The notes: generated from the letters alone by a model not told the origin. DNA of 64,000 nucleotides from Prostheceraeus crozeri (GCA_907163375.1 CAJQUW010000944.1:55940-119939), one strand, 5' to 3'; positions 10,736-22,810 are shown, counted from the first letter of the stretch. Translations and numbers: made by a program.

Positions 10736-12454
10736 TAATTGGCGCTATCATTTAATTGCAACCATTTGTCATCGCCGTTTCAATAAAGCAATTCTTGATC
10801 TAGAGTTATTCATTCTGCTATTTCAACCTTCAAGTAACCCCTTGACTGCTAACAAGAAAATTGACAAGAGGCAGTGTGGTTCGGATGACTAGGTATTTCA
10901 GTCATATGAATATTCCCGTCATGTGCAGCTTGACTAGTCCACCTTCGCATGATACTCGTATAATTAGCCAATAAAGCAAACATTAGAGAGGGGCGAAGAA
11001 GTTCCATGCTGTGCGAGGATCTTATGCGGCACTGTGGGGAGAATAATAATTATGCAATTGACAAGTCTGTTCAGATAAAATAGGCTATGCGATCAAAGAG
11101 AGATGACAAAGGACGATGACCAGTAGATAAATAGGAAAGTTTCATGTCAAAACATCTCATTGTCGATTTGATGTAGTGCATTTATGTGGGATTATTGTTT
11201 TCATGTATTAATTTGCACTGCTGTCATTGTGCTTTATCTGAGGGCGAGGCGCTGTACGTGGTGAAAACACTTAGTGTACTTGAAATGATAAATTTGCATT
11301 TCACCTCATTTATGGTATATGTATCTTCTTCTCTTTATGGTGCATATTTGACTATATTTTAACAAAACTTCAAATATGATAAATATCTTATAGTTTTCGT
11401 GATATAAAATATCGGAAATTAATAAAATATAAACTATCGGAAATTAAATAGCAAAGAATTGTAGCTTCTGGCTTTTTAATTAATTATTTTGATAATCATT
11501 TTGGTAATATGCCGCTGAAAATTAATTTTGATATTTTACTCAATTTCAACCTGAGCCAGGTTCCTTTTCATGTTGGAAGAATTGCTTTGCAAACGATCAA
11601 AAACTTGGAAGACAAGAAGAACACTCTATTTTTTTTAAAGCAGTGCAAATTGTATGTACTGCTGCCAAAAACCATAAAGAATCTCAAGTTGCCGTCCTAT
11701 TTCTCTAATATTTGAGATCTTCACGCTGGAAAATTCAGTGGCCGACATTAAACTCGATGATTAGATTCACTTACGGTACAATATCAAGAAGTAGAGATAA
11801 ATGGATTGAACAAGAAACTAAGATTCATGATGAATATTCAACTGCCAATGAAACATCCTCTATCTCAGCAACAATGCATCGCGCGTATCAGAATGGTAGA
11901 AATACATAATGCCATGTATTACGCAAAAGATTCTATAAATTGACTGCAAAAAGTCAATCATTCAGTTCAAGAATTAGAAACAAAAGAAATCGTCAAATAA
12001 CAATGTCGAATACAAGATCTTCTCAAGAAATGAATGATGCAGTTGATCCTCGCGACATTCTTGTTACAGATAAGACGAATACTTTGAACGAAAGTGAACT
12101 TCCACTTCTCTCAAAAGGATCAAAGTTCGCCCTTTCACCTCCTGTGAATCAAAGTACGATAATTGAATTCAATGTGCAATTCTGCAGATCTGCCCATCAA
12201 TTTCGATGGAAAAGTGGTCTTGAAAATCGAGACAACTTAAATCCAGAAAACGGAAACATATTAATGAAATACCCATGGGACACGAGGCTAAAAATGTTAC
12301 CTACTGACACTGAAAATGAAGACAAGTTGAAACGATTGTACTTTATTCATACTCAAGGAACCAGCCAGAACGAAATTCAATAATCTCACATACATGTAGG
12401 CCTACTAGGAACAACAGATATTGAAAAATATGAAAAATAAACCCATCAATTTTT

Positions 12455-13415
12455 TTGCCAAATGATAAGGGGTCCGAATTCTGCTCAGTGCACACACCAG
12501 AATACAATGACGCTGGAATAAATCATCTCACGGATGCTTCCACCTCCCGAGGAATATCACACATAAATTCTTCAACAGTTAAAAAACGAATCAACAAGAC
12601 ATGGAAAGATATATCAGCACAACGCAACATTCCAGGCACTGAATTGCGTATTCGACCAATTGTCTCCAACTGTAATGGACCGACGAAGCGACTCTCGTGG
12701 TTAATGACTAAATTACTATCCCCTCTTCTTACTAGAGTTCCGGTACATCTTGAAAACAGTAAGACTCTTATGGAGTGCATCAATAACATTAACAACAACA
12801 ACAACAATCACCAGAGATTGCTTCCATGTAACTTCGATGTTGTTTCATTATACACTTCGATCCCAATCCAAGATGCTGTCCAAAATATCAGAGATAAACT
12901 TGAACCATCATCGAATTTCTACACTGGCTCCTTTCTTTCCTGAAGACATTTACACATTGCTAGAAATTATTCTCGTGAATCCATATTTTGCCTTCAAAGG
13001 TCAAATCTACAAGCAAGTATGTGGCTTACCGATGGGTTCTGCCGTGTCTGGAATATTAGCTATTCTACTCTTAGATATAATTGAACAACATGCTCTACGA
13101 ACTTTCGGCAACATTTCTCTCTTCAAACGATACGTGGATGAATGTTTTGCATTAGTATCCAGTTTTGATGAAGCTAATGATTTGCTTAACATTTTGAATC
13201 AACAGCACCCAAATATTCGCTTTGCAATGGAGAGTTCAGTAGATGGAAATTCACTGAGCTTGTTGGATTTTTCTGTGACAATGTCTACCAATAGTGAGCC
13301 TCAATTTCAATTCTCTAAGAAACAAGCAAGAAAAAATCTCATTGCTCATTATGATTCACATTCACCAATGTATGCGAAAATGGCAATAGTGAAAAACAGA
13401 AGAAATCGAATCTAA
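12455..13415 (+). pseudogene. Penelope-like reverse transcriptase
   Basis: Two overlapping frames make up the RT. The first has RIRPIVSNCNGPTKRLSWLM and FDVVSLYTSIPIQDA (palm motif A, catalytic Asp present). The second has QVCGLPMGSAVSG (motif B), then LFKRYVDECFA at motif C. At that position the usual catalytic YxDD reads YVDE, so the second Asp is lost. The later motif LSLLDFSV is also present. A frameshift near 12900 separates the frames. RT copies element RNA into DNA at the target. Loss of the second Asp plus the frameshift argue against activity. Open frames at 11509-12383 lie where the N-terminal part should be but have no motif I know. Confidence 0.85.
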
Positions 13416-13469
13416 GAGAGGTGCAGCAGTCCCAAAAGCCAGCAGAAATATCAACAAGAACTTGATAGA

Positions 13470-14040
13470 ATGCTTTCAAACCATCGTTATTCAAGAAGTT
13501 TTATTGAGCAATCAAAACGTAAGAACAATCGACAAAAACGCAGAGACAACAACCAAAACTACATATATCTGAGGCTACCACTCTTGTCAGATCAAACGGA
13601 CAGACGGTTGAAACAAATATTTCGCCGCGAAGGGATCAACTTACGAATTGCCCATCAGACACAAGCCCTCAGGGGCTATCTCTGGAAAAATGCTGAACCT
13701 CCTCCTTGCGCATTGAATAACTGCCCAGTCAACAACAACAAAATATGGAACCAAAAAACACAGTGTATCAGATTCAGTGCTCTAACTGCTTTTCCACATA
13801 CATAGGCAGCTCCATCAGACCTCTACACCAAAGGATAAAAGAACAAATCACTCGTCCCGAATCGTCTGTATACCGCCATCTAAGAATATGTTATGCGAAT
13901 GCAATAAGAACAAAGATCCTTGCCACTGATTCAGACACTGCCCACTTAAGACAACGATAAGCCATTTTTATACAAAATCTATGTCCAGCATTAAACTCAA
14001 GCGACGAAAGTGAAATGCTTCGGGATTTTATATTCCTTTG
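13470..14040 (+). pseudogene. Penelope-like C-terminal GIY-YIG endonuclease
   Basis: After a linker with YLRLPLLSDQTDRRLKQIF and a C-x4-CP pair (near 13715), the frame shifts. It then reads VYQIQCSNCFSTYIGSSIRP: a CxxC pair and the GIY-YIG core, here as YQI...YIG, followed by LHQRIKEQ. This nuclease makes the nick used for target-primed reverse transcription in PLEs. Further residues such as FIQNLCPALN near 13975-14005 continue the domain after another break. The order RT then GIY-YIG is as expected. Confidence 0.82.
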
Positions 14041-14121
14041 ACATTTCTATGACAGAATATATTACCTTTTGAATTTTATATTTCCATGTCTTATTAGCTT
14101 TTCTCTCCCTTTTGTATCCCT

Positions 14122-14149
14122 GACGCAGGCTGTGAAGCCGAAATATCGA
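14122..14149 (+). ncRNA. Degenerate hammerhead-like motif of the PLE
   Basis: The sequence reads CTGACGCA, then GGCT-GTGA-AGCC (a perfect 4-bp stem), GAAA, then TATC, with the terminal repeat starting at 14150. This resembles CUGANGA / stem II / GAAA / short stem III / NUH of the hammerheads described in Penelope-like elements. One core base is off (C instead of A at position 9, or an extra base), so cleavage by this copy is doubtful. Its position exactly at the repeat border supports the reading. Confidence 0.55.
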
Positions 14150-14220
14150 AAATTAAATGACAAAAAATTGCAGCTTCTGGCTTTGTAATTAATTATTTTG
14201 ATAATCATTTTCGTGATATG

Positions 14221-14930
14221 ATTTCATCGCGATTAAATGGTGATGAAAATATATGCATCTAAGTTACCTAAAACAATGAATTTGTTGAAAAGATATTATT
14301 GAGATCATAATAATGATTGTCATAAAGAAAAATAATTGCCAAAATCACCAATTTGAAGATCAGAACATAATAGCGAAATTGTTCACACGCACACTAACAA
14401 AGAATTATTCTTTCAGGTGCTATTCAATGAATCAATTACAATAACATTTTGAAATGCGATTGAAATGCGTTGGTTGGCATGGCATCCGAATATTATCGAA
14501 TTCATTGTAAATATTAAATTATGAACAAACCCTGAGCGCGAAATTATAATACAGTGAATAGACATACGCAATCATATGTAATTGAACTTGCGCGTGTTGA
14601 GAAACAAGCGATGCCGAATTATAAGAGTTTCACACGTTGTTAATTGAAGAAATTCTTGATTTGACAAAATTTTGATACGGATAGATAAAATAATCAAGTA
14701 ATTGAATTCAGTAAATATATCCTTCATTGAATACAATAAGCTCTACCCTCCTCACCAGATTTCTTGAATACTTCATAAACAAAACCGGATGGGCCAATTT
14801 GACATGTACATCGGCCTCACGGTATCAAAGTAAACAATTTATAACGTCGATACAATTGAGTTAACGTGAAGGAGGATCTTACAGTTACTTCTTCTCATAT
14901 GCAATCGCAGAAGACGGGAGGACCATGATT
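14221..14930. other. Unassigned intron sequence
   Basis: AT-rich sequence between two Penelope-like elements. I see no coding domain, tandem repeat or clear terminal repeat. Confidence 0.4.
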
Positions 14931-14934
14931 CAGT

Positions 14935-15975
14935 GAATGATGCAGGCCCAATGATACAATCATCGATGTATCTTTTATAAATGATATTAAAAAAATTGAT
15001 AAAATAAAATAAATTATTGATGATTGTATAATTGGGCCTATAAAGAGAAACGATAGCATCTTTGATGAGATAGTTAAAGTCTTCAACTCCATTAGCGACA
15101 ATGTTAAAATTACTATCGAAGCTCCAAAAAAATGGTTTTCTCAACTTTCTTGACTTGAGTATTTGGGTTGATAATTGCAAGGTGGTTCATCAAAAGTATA
15201 CTAAAGAGCTAGCCTCTGGTAACACTTTAAAAAAAGATAGTTGGCTTCCTAAATCAGTAAAAACCAATTTCTTAAGCCATAAATTCAAAGACCTTGAATT
15301 AAGAAATAGCAACCACCCACCAATTGAGTACTAATGTAATTGATTGAGTATCAATAAGTAAGTGCAAAGATAATTTATTACACAACGGTTGCTCTCAACA
15401 AGACATTTAAATGGCTCAGAAAAATCAAATGAAAAACAAAAACAAAAAGACGCAAAATCCAATAAGTGTACTCTAAAACTTCCTTTTGTTAGTGATAGCC
15501 TTATGAGAAAAATATACCACAGTATTCGTAAGTACAAATTAGACATCAATTTTGTTGGTAGCGGCAATAAAAAACTCCGAAATGTGTTCAGTCATAAACC
15601 GATCTATAAGCATGATAATTGTGATCTTTGTGAAAAATTAACTTCTCATTATGTTCGTGATATTACTTGTGTAAATTTATCAATTTACTTGTAAATTTTT
15701 TGTAACGGCCATGGCCGTTATACATATTGGCGCCAATATATCGGAAAAACTGCTCGTCCATTTAATTTGCGATATAACGAACATAAAAACAGTATGAAAT
15801 ATTAGAACAATTCTAGGGTGCTAAGCGATCATAGCAATATTTGCAGCAATGCTAATAGTATTGACGATTTTAATGTGGAAATCTTAAAGCGTGTGCATGA
15901 TTCGGTTGAGGCAAATTTGATGGAAGCTCGTTTGATTCATTATCATCAACCTTCGATGAACAGGCGCCACTAGAC
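14935..15975 (+). pseudogene. Second Penelope-like element (RT end plus GIY-YIG), rearranged
   Basis: From about 15008 the plus strand reads IIDDCIIGP (RT motif C, catalytic DD), then KITIEAPKK, FLNFLDLSIW, VHQKYTKELASG and DSWLP, the usual PLE RT tail. Next come LKLPFVSDSLMRKIYHSIRK and INFVGSGNKKLRNVF with C-x2-C residues, then a GIY-YIG domain from about 15730: YIGKTARPF, LRYNEHKNSMKY, EARLIHYHQPSMNRR. Stops and frameshifts break it. Upstream, 14947-14985 is an inverted copy of the YIDDCI segment (RYIDDCIIGP on the minus strand), so the RT was cut and partly inverted at its active site. Confidence 0.8.
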
Positions 15976-15999
15976 TGTTACAGCAAGAATCAGAATTTT

Positions 16000-17350
16000 G
16001 TAAAATCATTCTATACTTCATTAATCAGATATTGGCAAAAATGATAGCACAGGGCCTATGATTGATATGAAAAATTACATACTAAGAAAAATGTTCATAC
16101 CTGTCAGAGTTCTCGAATTAGTAGCATTGTTCTTGATGAATGAGCATCTGCAAGAGTGCTAGATTTATTGATACACAATGTTACATTCATCATTGTGATA
16201 ATCAATTAAAGTATGCCTGTAGGCTTTGCGCATTACATGTAGACATGTAAGACACGAGTAGGCCTAGGTAAAAAAATGAGAAGTAACCAAACATCAAGAC
16301 AAGAAGCATTAACAATTCAATTTGTTTGACCAGTAAAGGAGGTCCCAGTGTATTCATTTTAATTGAGGTCACTGATTTATATAAATTTATCAATTAATTT
16401 TTTCAACATTGATTCTTTACCATGCTTCCCTGGTGCTTCGTTCTCGAAAAGAGTCAGCGCACAAAAACGAATACCATAACTGATAAAATATTTCTAAATA
16501 CCGGTATTCAATTTGACAGCATTACAGACCAATTTGTAGCATAATCACATGTCAAACTTGTAGATCACCTCGTTCCACTCAATAAAAAATGGGTATCGAA
16601 GTGGGGCACTATGAACCACGTTCGAAGTGCCCCATCTTGGGTGGTTCAAAGTGCTTCACATCGTCAGCCTTTAAAAAACGTGCTCGTGTGCAAATAAGGC
16701 TGCACTCAAATAGTTTTTAACAAGTAGATTAATGAAATTGATAAATAATACTAGAGAAAATTACTGTCTAATGAAAATATACGCAAGTTGTTGGTTGCAT
16801 TAAAGCGAAAGTTCTGATTTTCGGAAAGTTCACTTTTTCATCGAAATTTTGGGAATCTTGTGAAATTGATAATGGAGAGCATAAACAATTGAAATCATCA
16901 GAGGAATCATGCTTATTTGTTACAACGAACAATGTCTTAAAGCATGAAGTTCCCACTATTTATAGTTTCGGAGGAAAGGCCGGTGTTTCAATGTGCCCCA
17001 CCCTCCCCTACATTATATTTCAGATTTATAGTTGACATTTAGAAGTCGGTTTTTTCAAATCGAGATATCTTCATTTAATTCAGAGAGCGTCATTTACATT
17101 ACATAAATCAAAATTTCAATTTCACAATTGGTTAACTGTAGTTCAGATATCAAGTAGTAATTTCAGACACGCTGAAGCTGAATTATTTTTCCGAACACAT
17201 TAAGTCAATTTGATAATGTCAAAATTCTTCAAAATTAATTGCTTCTAAATTAGATATAGCATCTTCAAGGAAGTAGAAATTTCAATACTGCGAAGCTGGT
17301 TAGTTTGATTTTGCGATTTCAATCCAGTCATAGACGGAACCGGCCTCCGC
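16000..17350. other. Intron sequence with a GTGGGGCAC/GTGCCCCA inverted motif
   Basis: No coding domain is visible. At 16593-16605 AAGTGGGGCACTA pairs with AGTGCCCCAT at 16626-16635. A further GTGCCCCACC lies at about 16993, so a small, diverged inverted-repeat element may span about 16590-17005. The rest is AT-rich and featureless. Confidence 0.4.
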
Positions 17351-17383
17351 ACCAGCCTGTGATTCAGGCCGGCACAGGCTGGT
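17351..17383. repeat. Perfect 11-bp hairpin
   Basis: ACCAGCCTGTG (17351-17361) is the exact reverse complement of CACAGGCTGGT (17373-17383), with an 11-nt GC-rich loop. It lies in GT31 intron 1 about 250 bp beyond the donor site. On the plus strand a T-rich tract follows. No function can be assigned. Confidence 0.6.
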
Positions 17384-17639
17384 TTTTATATTTTTAAATA
17401 ATGAGCAACTTTATCACCAAGCAATAGATTTCTTTGATTGAAAAACGTCTTTTTATCACTCAGTTCAGTCAACTTAACTTAGCTATTATTTTACTCATAA
17501 GTCATTGCATTTTTAAGGATGTTGGAGATTATTTTAGTTCTTAATATCTGACGAGTAAATGGTTTTCAAAATAAATCTGGTAGATAATTCTATTTCCAAA
17601 AGGATAATATTTGTAATGAATCTGATAACAGGTACTTAC

Positions 17640-18196
17640 CCATATCCATTTGATTCAATGTCAATTTTTCTTTGAGCCTGCTCATTATTTGGTGATCCGA
17701 GAAAAAATAGTGTCACAACTTTCCAACCATGGACGTTTACGATTGAACCATAGGTCTGACGTATTAAATTTCGCTTTTCTTCTTCATTTGTTCTTGTAAA
17801 CACTGCAATCATGAGATCCGTTTCTTCTGTGCATGCACTTACTGGATTATTCAGATATGGAGAATCGTCGTAGGATATAATTTTACCAAGGTTATCTTTG
17901 TTCTCGCTGCATCTTTTGACTACGTTTTTATATTCTTCGGATGCTAAAAAGTCCTTGCCATAGGAATAACTGAGCTTGCTTCGTATAGCATCAGCGCGTG
18001 ATGTATTCCTGTTGGGCATCCTATAATTCTTAAATAGGTAATTTGTTTGCATCGGAGTGCTGACAGAGAAAGTTAGTGAAGCAAGACTGAGAACTGAAAT
18101 GACGGCTACAGTAAGAAAAATGAATTTGTTCATTTTATTTGAAAAATTCATCGCATGTAACAAGACCTTCTTTGCTCGAGAACTCTTCCACTTCAT
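17640..18196 (-). CDS. GT31 beta-1,3-glycosyltransferase, exon 1 (N-terminus)
   Basis: This exon encodes 185 codons plus two bases. It has a short basic cytoplasmic tail, one membrane anchor at about residues 23-43 (NKFIFLTVAVISVLSLASLT), a stem region, and the start of the GT31 domain: DLMIAVFTRTNEEEKRNLIR, QTYGS, and VVTLFFLGS. This is the normal type II Golgi layout. The ATG at 18196 gives the full tail; an in-frame ATG at about residue 22 is an alternative. The exon ends at 17640 with donor G|gtaagtacc in phase 2 and joins exon 2 (1485-1135) in frame, across E-S-N-G-Y-G-D-I-V-Q, a typical GT31 junction. No coding defect is visible. Confidence 0.9.
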
Positions 18197-18554
18197 AACA
18201 CGTCAAAATGCTTTTCATAGCAATGTTGAATGCTAGAAGCTAACTATTAGCACATGTATTCGCTTATTGGTTACACTGTGAATATTTCTGACACCTCAAA
18301 TTCCTTGCATTTGGAAATACAGTGTCACAGTGCGCTATTATTGGATAATTCGTTTATAGAGTGCTCCAATGCAGTGTGTGGTTCAGGAAAACATTGACTG
18401 ATATATCAAACCATGAAAGATAACTATACACAATCTAAGATTCAAAATCATTGTATCTCCCATGTTTATGAAGACATGTCCGCGTTTTCCTCCAAATGAG
18501 CAGAGCAACATTTCTCTTGAGAGAGCTCGATCACACGTCTTCAGAAAAACAATT

Positions 18555-18930
18555 AGTTTCTGCAGGGACTGAGGCTGAAAATGAGATTTTCAATGATGTG
18601 CAACCGATGGCTGCTACATGTATGCGAATCTGCGTGTCTGTCTAGTTCTACCCGCTCTCTTCCCCTTTTCTCGAACCCTTAGTGGCTTCACAAACAAGCG
18701 TGAATATGATAAAAAATGCCTTGAAGCCAATCCATGCCAAAAATTTGGCTCCAGACATTATTTTTGGCTCTCTACTTGATCAGAGAAAACAGACAAACGT
18801 AGTTATTACTGAAACCTTATGTTTTCTTTGACCCTGTCTGGCATGAAGAGGAACCGAATAGAACTCGGCAGACACGCAGATTCGTAGCCTTGTGAAAGTC
18901 ATTTTCAGCCTCATTTCGACGCCCATACTT
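18555..18930. mobile_element. Diverged, shorter foldback element
   Basis: The sequence starts with TTTCTGCAGGGACTGAGGCTG (beginning 18563) and ends with CATTTTCAGCCTCATTTCG (about 18900-18918). Inside, arms around TGATCAGAGAAAACAGA and AACTCGGCAGACACGCAGAT match the foldback elements at 18952-19672 and 43849-44570, but with many changes and a shorter centre. It lies directly beside the 18952 copy, so it may be an older relative. Confidence 0.55.
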
Positions 18931-18951
18931 TGTTTGCATGTTGCATGTCTA

Positions 18952-19672
18952 AACGGCAGCCAGAACGAGTTTCTGCAGGGAACGTGGCCGAAAGTGAGAC
19001 TTTCATAGAATGATGTACACCCTATGCCTACTACGAATCGGCACGTCTGCCGAGTTCTAGTTAGTTCCTCTTCTTGTCAGACAGGATCAGAGAAAAGCAC
19101 ATGTTAATCCAATGGGACACAGATTGCAGTTTTCGGCTACATGTAAAATGCAATTTTCTGCGTTTTCTCTGATCAAATGAAAAGTACTAAGCCCAGAGTC
19201 ATAATTTTTGGCATGGAATTAGGTCATTCCTATTATGTGCATGTGCTTCTATCATGCTTCTGATCAACAATGTATGTGAGAATGTGGTTAAATGTGAATA
19301 AACTTTCTCAAATGTTTGTGTTTACCGACATTGAGAGGCTCGCCAAATCTAAATGTGATTAGCTTTATAGACAGTGGTGCATGAACATGAAAGGAAATGA
19401 CCTGAAGACATTCCATGCCAAAAATGTTGACTTTGGGCTTAGTACTTTTATTTTGATCAGAGAAAACATAGAAAATTGCATTTTAGCCGAAAACTGCAAT
19501 ATGCGTCCCATTGAATTAACATGTGCTTTTCTTTGATCCTGTCTGACAAGAAGAGGAACTAACTAGAACTCGGAAGACGTACAGATTCGTAGTAGGCATA
19601 GGGTATGCATCATTCTATGAAAGTCTCACTTTCGGCCTCGTTCCCTGCAGAAACTCGTTCTGACTGCCGGAC
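18952..19672. mobile_element. Foldback DNA element, copy 1 (about 720 bp)
   Basis: The two halves are near-complementary for about 300 bp each. The left arm begins with CGGCAGCCAGAACGAGTTTC and the right arm ends with GAAACTCGTTCTGACTGCCG then GAC. TA flanks both ends (18950-18951 and 19673-19674), suggesting Tc1/mariner-type insertion. The unique centre (about 19255-19375) is the reverse complement of the centre of the copy at 43849-44570, so the two copies lie in opposite orientation. No protein is encoded. Confidence 0.85.
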
Positions 19673-19674
19673 TA

Positions 19675-20104
19675 GTCTCTGACAGTTCAGAACATCAAGA
19701 ACCTACTCTATCGATTCCTGGCTTGTCTTCACTGCTCTAGGTGTTGCCGTTTTTGGTCTTCCAAAGACTATAAATGCAAAAAAAATGATCTCCTAAAAGA
19801 CAGGGAATTCAGGAGTCCTCTAAATTACAACATTAAGCAATGTACTATGTCTATTGAAACATGAAAATCAGAGATTACTAATTACTAGCCATTTTTTACA
19901 ACGGCTTCAGCAATAGATCACCCGTGCAAGGGAAGCATTGCTCCCTCCTAGAATTTCAAATTTGGCGACAGGTCCCCGAAAAATAGATGTTGACCGTATA
20001 ATAAAAATATTAATTGAAGGCTGTAGACGGCGTCTGAACCTAATGGCGACAACATCGCCTTGACATTGAGAAGAATCTCAGGAGCTGCACTAACCCTGTA
20101 AAAC
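19675..20104. other. Unassigned sequence between foldback element and LINE fragment
   Basis: No feature is supported here. The start of the LINE fragment may reach back into this region, but I cannot read RT motifs in it. Confidence 0.35.
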
Positions 20105-20476
20105 ATGTTCGTTTTCCAAAAAGTCTCTATGCTTGAAACGCTGGAGCATCCTCGAAACCCTCAGAAACGCGCCCACCAACAGTTGACAAAGAGGTCGCTT
20201 CAAGAGATATGTCAATTTCGACACTTCATTCCAAGACCAACATGTCGACCTAGTGGCTTCAATCTCCAAAGATCTAAATTGGTGCAGTTGAATCGCCTGC
20301 GCTCTGGACATGGTAGATTTCGTGCCTTCATGTTCCTGATCGGTGTCGCACAATACAATACCTGCATGTGTGGTCATGGGCAAGAACAGACGGCAGCCCA
20401 CGTCTTACAATGCGAGTGGTTCGGACTGCAAGGTGACAACGTCACAGTAGATGAGACATTCGTTCTTGGTTGTTGA
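20105..20476 (+). pseudogene. Non-LTR retrotransposon 3' fragment
   Basis: An open stretch of 123 codons reads LVQLNRLRSGHGRFRAFMF, then GVAQYNTCMCGHGQEQTAAH and VLQCEWF. This matches the C-terminal part of Jockey/CR1-type LINE ORF2 proteins, with the pattern L-N-R-L-R-(T/S)-G-x-(G/A)-R-F followed by a CxCG-x-E/Q-QTAxH-xLxxC zinc-knuckle-like end. No RT domain is kept upstream, so this is a 5'-truncated copy, as is usual for LINEs. Confidence 0.75.
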
Positions 20477-22740
20477 ATGCTAACATCCATTTTCGACTCA
20501 TTCATTGACTCTCACCTTGCATTCGTTCATGCGAATATATGCATATGAAAAAAGAAGGCAAAAAAGGAAATGTTGGAAATAATAAAAAAAGTCCAGTCGA
20601 GAATTCAAAATTAGTTTAACTTTAATGCCAATCGATTTCTGCCGTCTACCTCAAAGCAAGTTGATGTATTAGGTCAAAATACAAAAAAGAAATTTGAAAT
20701 CATTGATATGAAACTTAGTGAAAAGGCATACATGCACAATTGTGAAGTTAAACTTTCATCTCTCGATCAATGCGAGTGGTTGCGGGCTGGAACTGAAAAA
20801 GTGGGTCAGCAGCAAATTTACCTCCTAGAAATATGACTACTAACTTATAATCTCATGTACTGTGCATTGTTGATTTGCAGTCAATGGAGGGTGATGCGCT
20901 TGCGGAATGTAACTTATTACCCGATTAGCCTATATAACATGGATTACATTTACCACATGCTAATTTATACAGTATATCACATTCTAAGATCGAAAATCAA
21001 TAACACTTTTGATATTGAATGTCTTAACATTGAATGGGATATGTTTGCCCGTAGTTAATATACTGCGACATTTACAGCGAGGTTCCTCACAGCGACAAAC
21101 CACGTAAATCGTTCTGTGGTTGTTTCTGCGGTTAGCAGTGACAGGAGACTGTTGACCATCATGGCAGTAGTGTTCCTGAAAGGTCATTAAATATTAGCAA
21201 CCCATCCGATATCTATGCTATGCTTCATGGCGGGAATAATGTCCACGCGCTCTGCTGACTCGAATCTCGAGTTCGACCATGATAACTCGATGGTTAATGC
21301 ATTTAATTCGCAGATATTAAAAAAAAGAAGATTTTCAACTTTTCTCTCCTAGTAAGCTGATTTCAGTCAGCAATAAGCCTATATCAAAAAATAGCTCAGA
21401 AAATGCACGTTTCCTCGTGCTTAGTTCATTGTACTCGCAAGCTTTCTTCGTAAAATTTTTTAAATTGAATGATTTTCATATTTTGACCACCGTCCAGAAA
21501 ACACAGTAACGTATATACTTAGTATAATATCATAATGGTTTAATTCAGGGTTGAGAATCATCCTGTACTTCGGTTATTTCGGTCCGCATCTGATGGACAT
21601 TATTCTATTAGCAATTTTTATTTACTGATAATCGTCAGCTCTCAATATCAGATTCTCTCATGAAAGATCTCATTATTGAGAACAATAATTAAGTGGATGT
21701 AGATCTAGATGCTCGTAATGATCAAGTAGATGAGATTGTGCGGAATGAATTGGAATCAGATCTAGGCCTACATGTCGGTGACTGAGCTAAAGTGTCACGA
21801 AAAGCTTCGGTCAAACATTTTGTCAGTAAGGTGCTACATCTCTCTCCGGAGCCAATGTTGATGTTTATGAGAGAAAGGAATCGTGAGAAAGTGTTTTCTT
21901 CCCCGATGTTGCTGATGTTGCTACTACTTCTATTGATGATATTCTTTTGAAGCTGCCAATACCGTCTAGGTTCAACTGTTCGTTCAAGAAAATTATTTCA
22001 GTTTGACTGTCCTCTTGATGTGTATAACTTGAAAGAACTATTTTTAAAAGAGAATTCTGATAGTGAATTGTATTTGCTAGATGTTTATTTCTCTGTTGTT
22101 TTAGAAGCTTACCTACATTTGTAATGCAGCGTGCATGTTTCAATTTAGATATCTTCATATTGCAACTTTGTGCTTCATTTTTGATAAAATACGGCAGAAT
22201 TTACACAAAATCTCGTAATCAATTAGTTTAAAACTATGATTTAACATGGGAAGTGATTTGAGACAATTAGCCCAAACCGATCAGACAACATGCCCCATGG
22301 TTGGAGCTAACTGTCTCAACCTACTTTTTCACTTTACATTAAAGTTGCGCATTAACAAACAATAAATCACAATGAAAAATTAAACTTATCAGCAGAGTAT
22401 TGATAGAATCGTGTCAAATGCATAGGTAGCGACCTCGTTGATTATCAGGTATTGGCTAAAATTGAAGATGAATCAATTTTGAGACAAGTCGACTAAAAGT
22501 TTAGTCCACTTTATGCACTAATTGATAATGGCAGCGTATTTAGAGCAACATGGAGCAGTTGTGAATCGAAAAACAATGTAATATGCGTAGTTTGCAAGGG
22601 TGAAATCTATATCATCGGAAAATTTAATTTTAACTACATTCACCTGCCGCAGAAAACCTATCATTGAATTCATTTTTCACCGAAAAATCTGTCTTATTCT
22701 GCTTCCCTTCGAAACCAAATACGTAGGAAATTCTAAAATG
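20477..22740. other. Intergenic, no recognisable feature
   Basis: A 2.2-kb AT-rich stretch ahead of the SDR gene. Short open frames have no domain signature. I see no terminal repeats or long tandem arrays. Confidence 0.4.
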
Positions 22741-22810
22741 TAGCGCCGGCAGCATTGCTGCGCTATCGCGTTCACGAGAAGTTGATGTCACAGATGAATG
22801 GGAATGACAA

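Larger units (their letters stand above)
11439..14220 (+). mobile_element. Penelope-like element with terminal direct repeats
   Basis: The body encodes an RT and a GIY-YIG endonuclease, the domain pair that defines Penelope-like retroelements. Direct repeats of about 70 bp flank it: 11439-11511 and 14150-14220 share AATTAAAT, GCTTCTGGCTTT and AATTAATTATTTTGATAATC. The right repeat starts exactly at the predicted cleavage point of a hammerhead-like motif. Left of the first repeat, the bases ATCGGAAATTAA occur once more (11411), suggesting a partial tandem copy. Multiple frame breaks show the copy is inactive. Confidence 0.82.
1486..17639 (-). other. GT31 intron 1 (about 16.2 kb), full of transposons
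   Basis: The interval starts with gtaagtacc (17639 downward) and ends with ttctactttcag (1486), and both flanking exons have matching phase 2. Nearly all the recognisable content is mobile: a Tc1-type element, a TIR element, a mariner with SINE insertions, a CR1-like LINE and two Penelope-like elements, most in sense opposite to the gene. The stretch 1486-3100 holds nothing I can identify; it is AT-rich and unique-looking. Confidence 0.8.
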
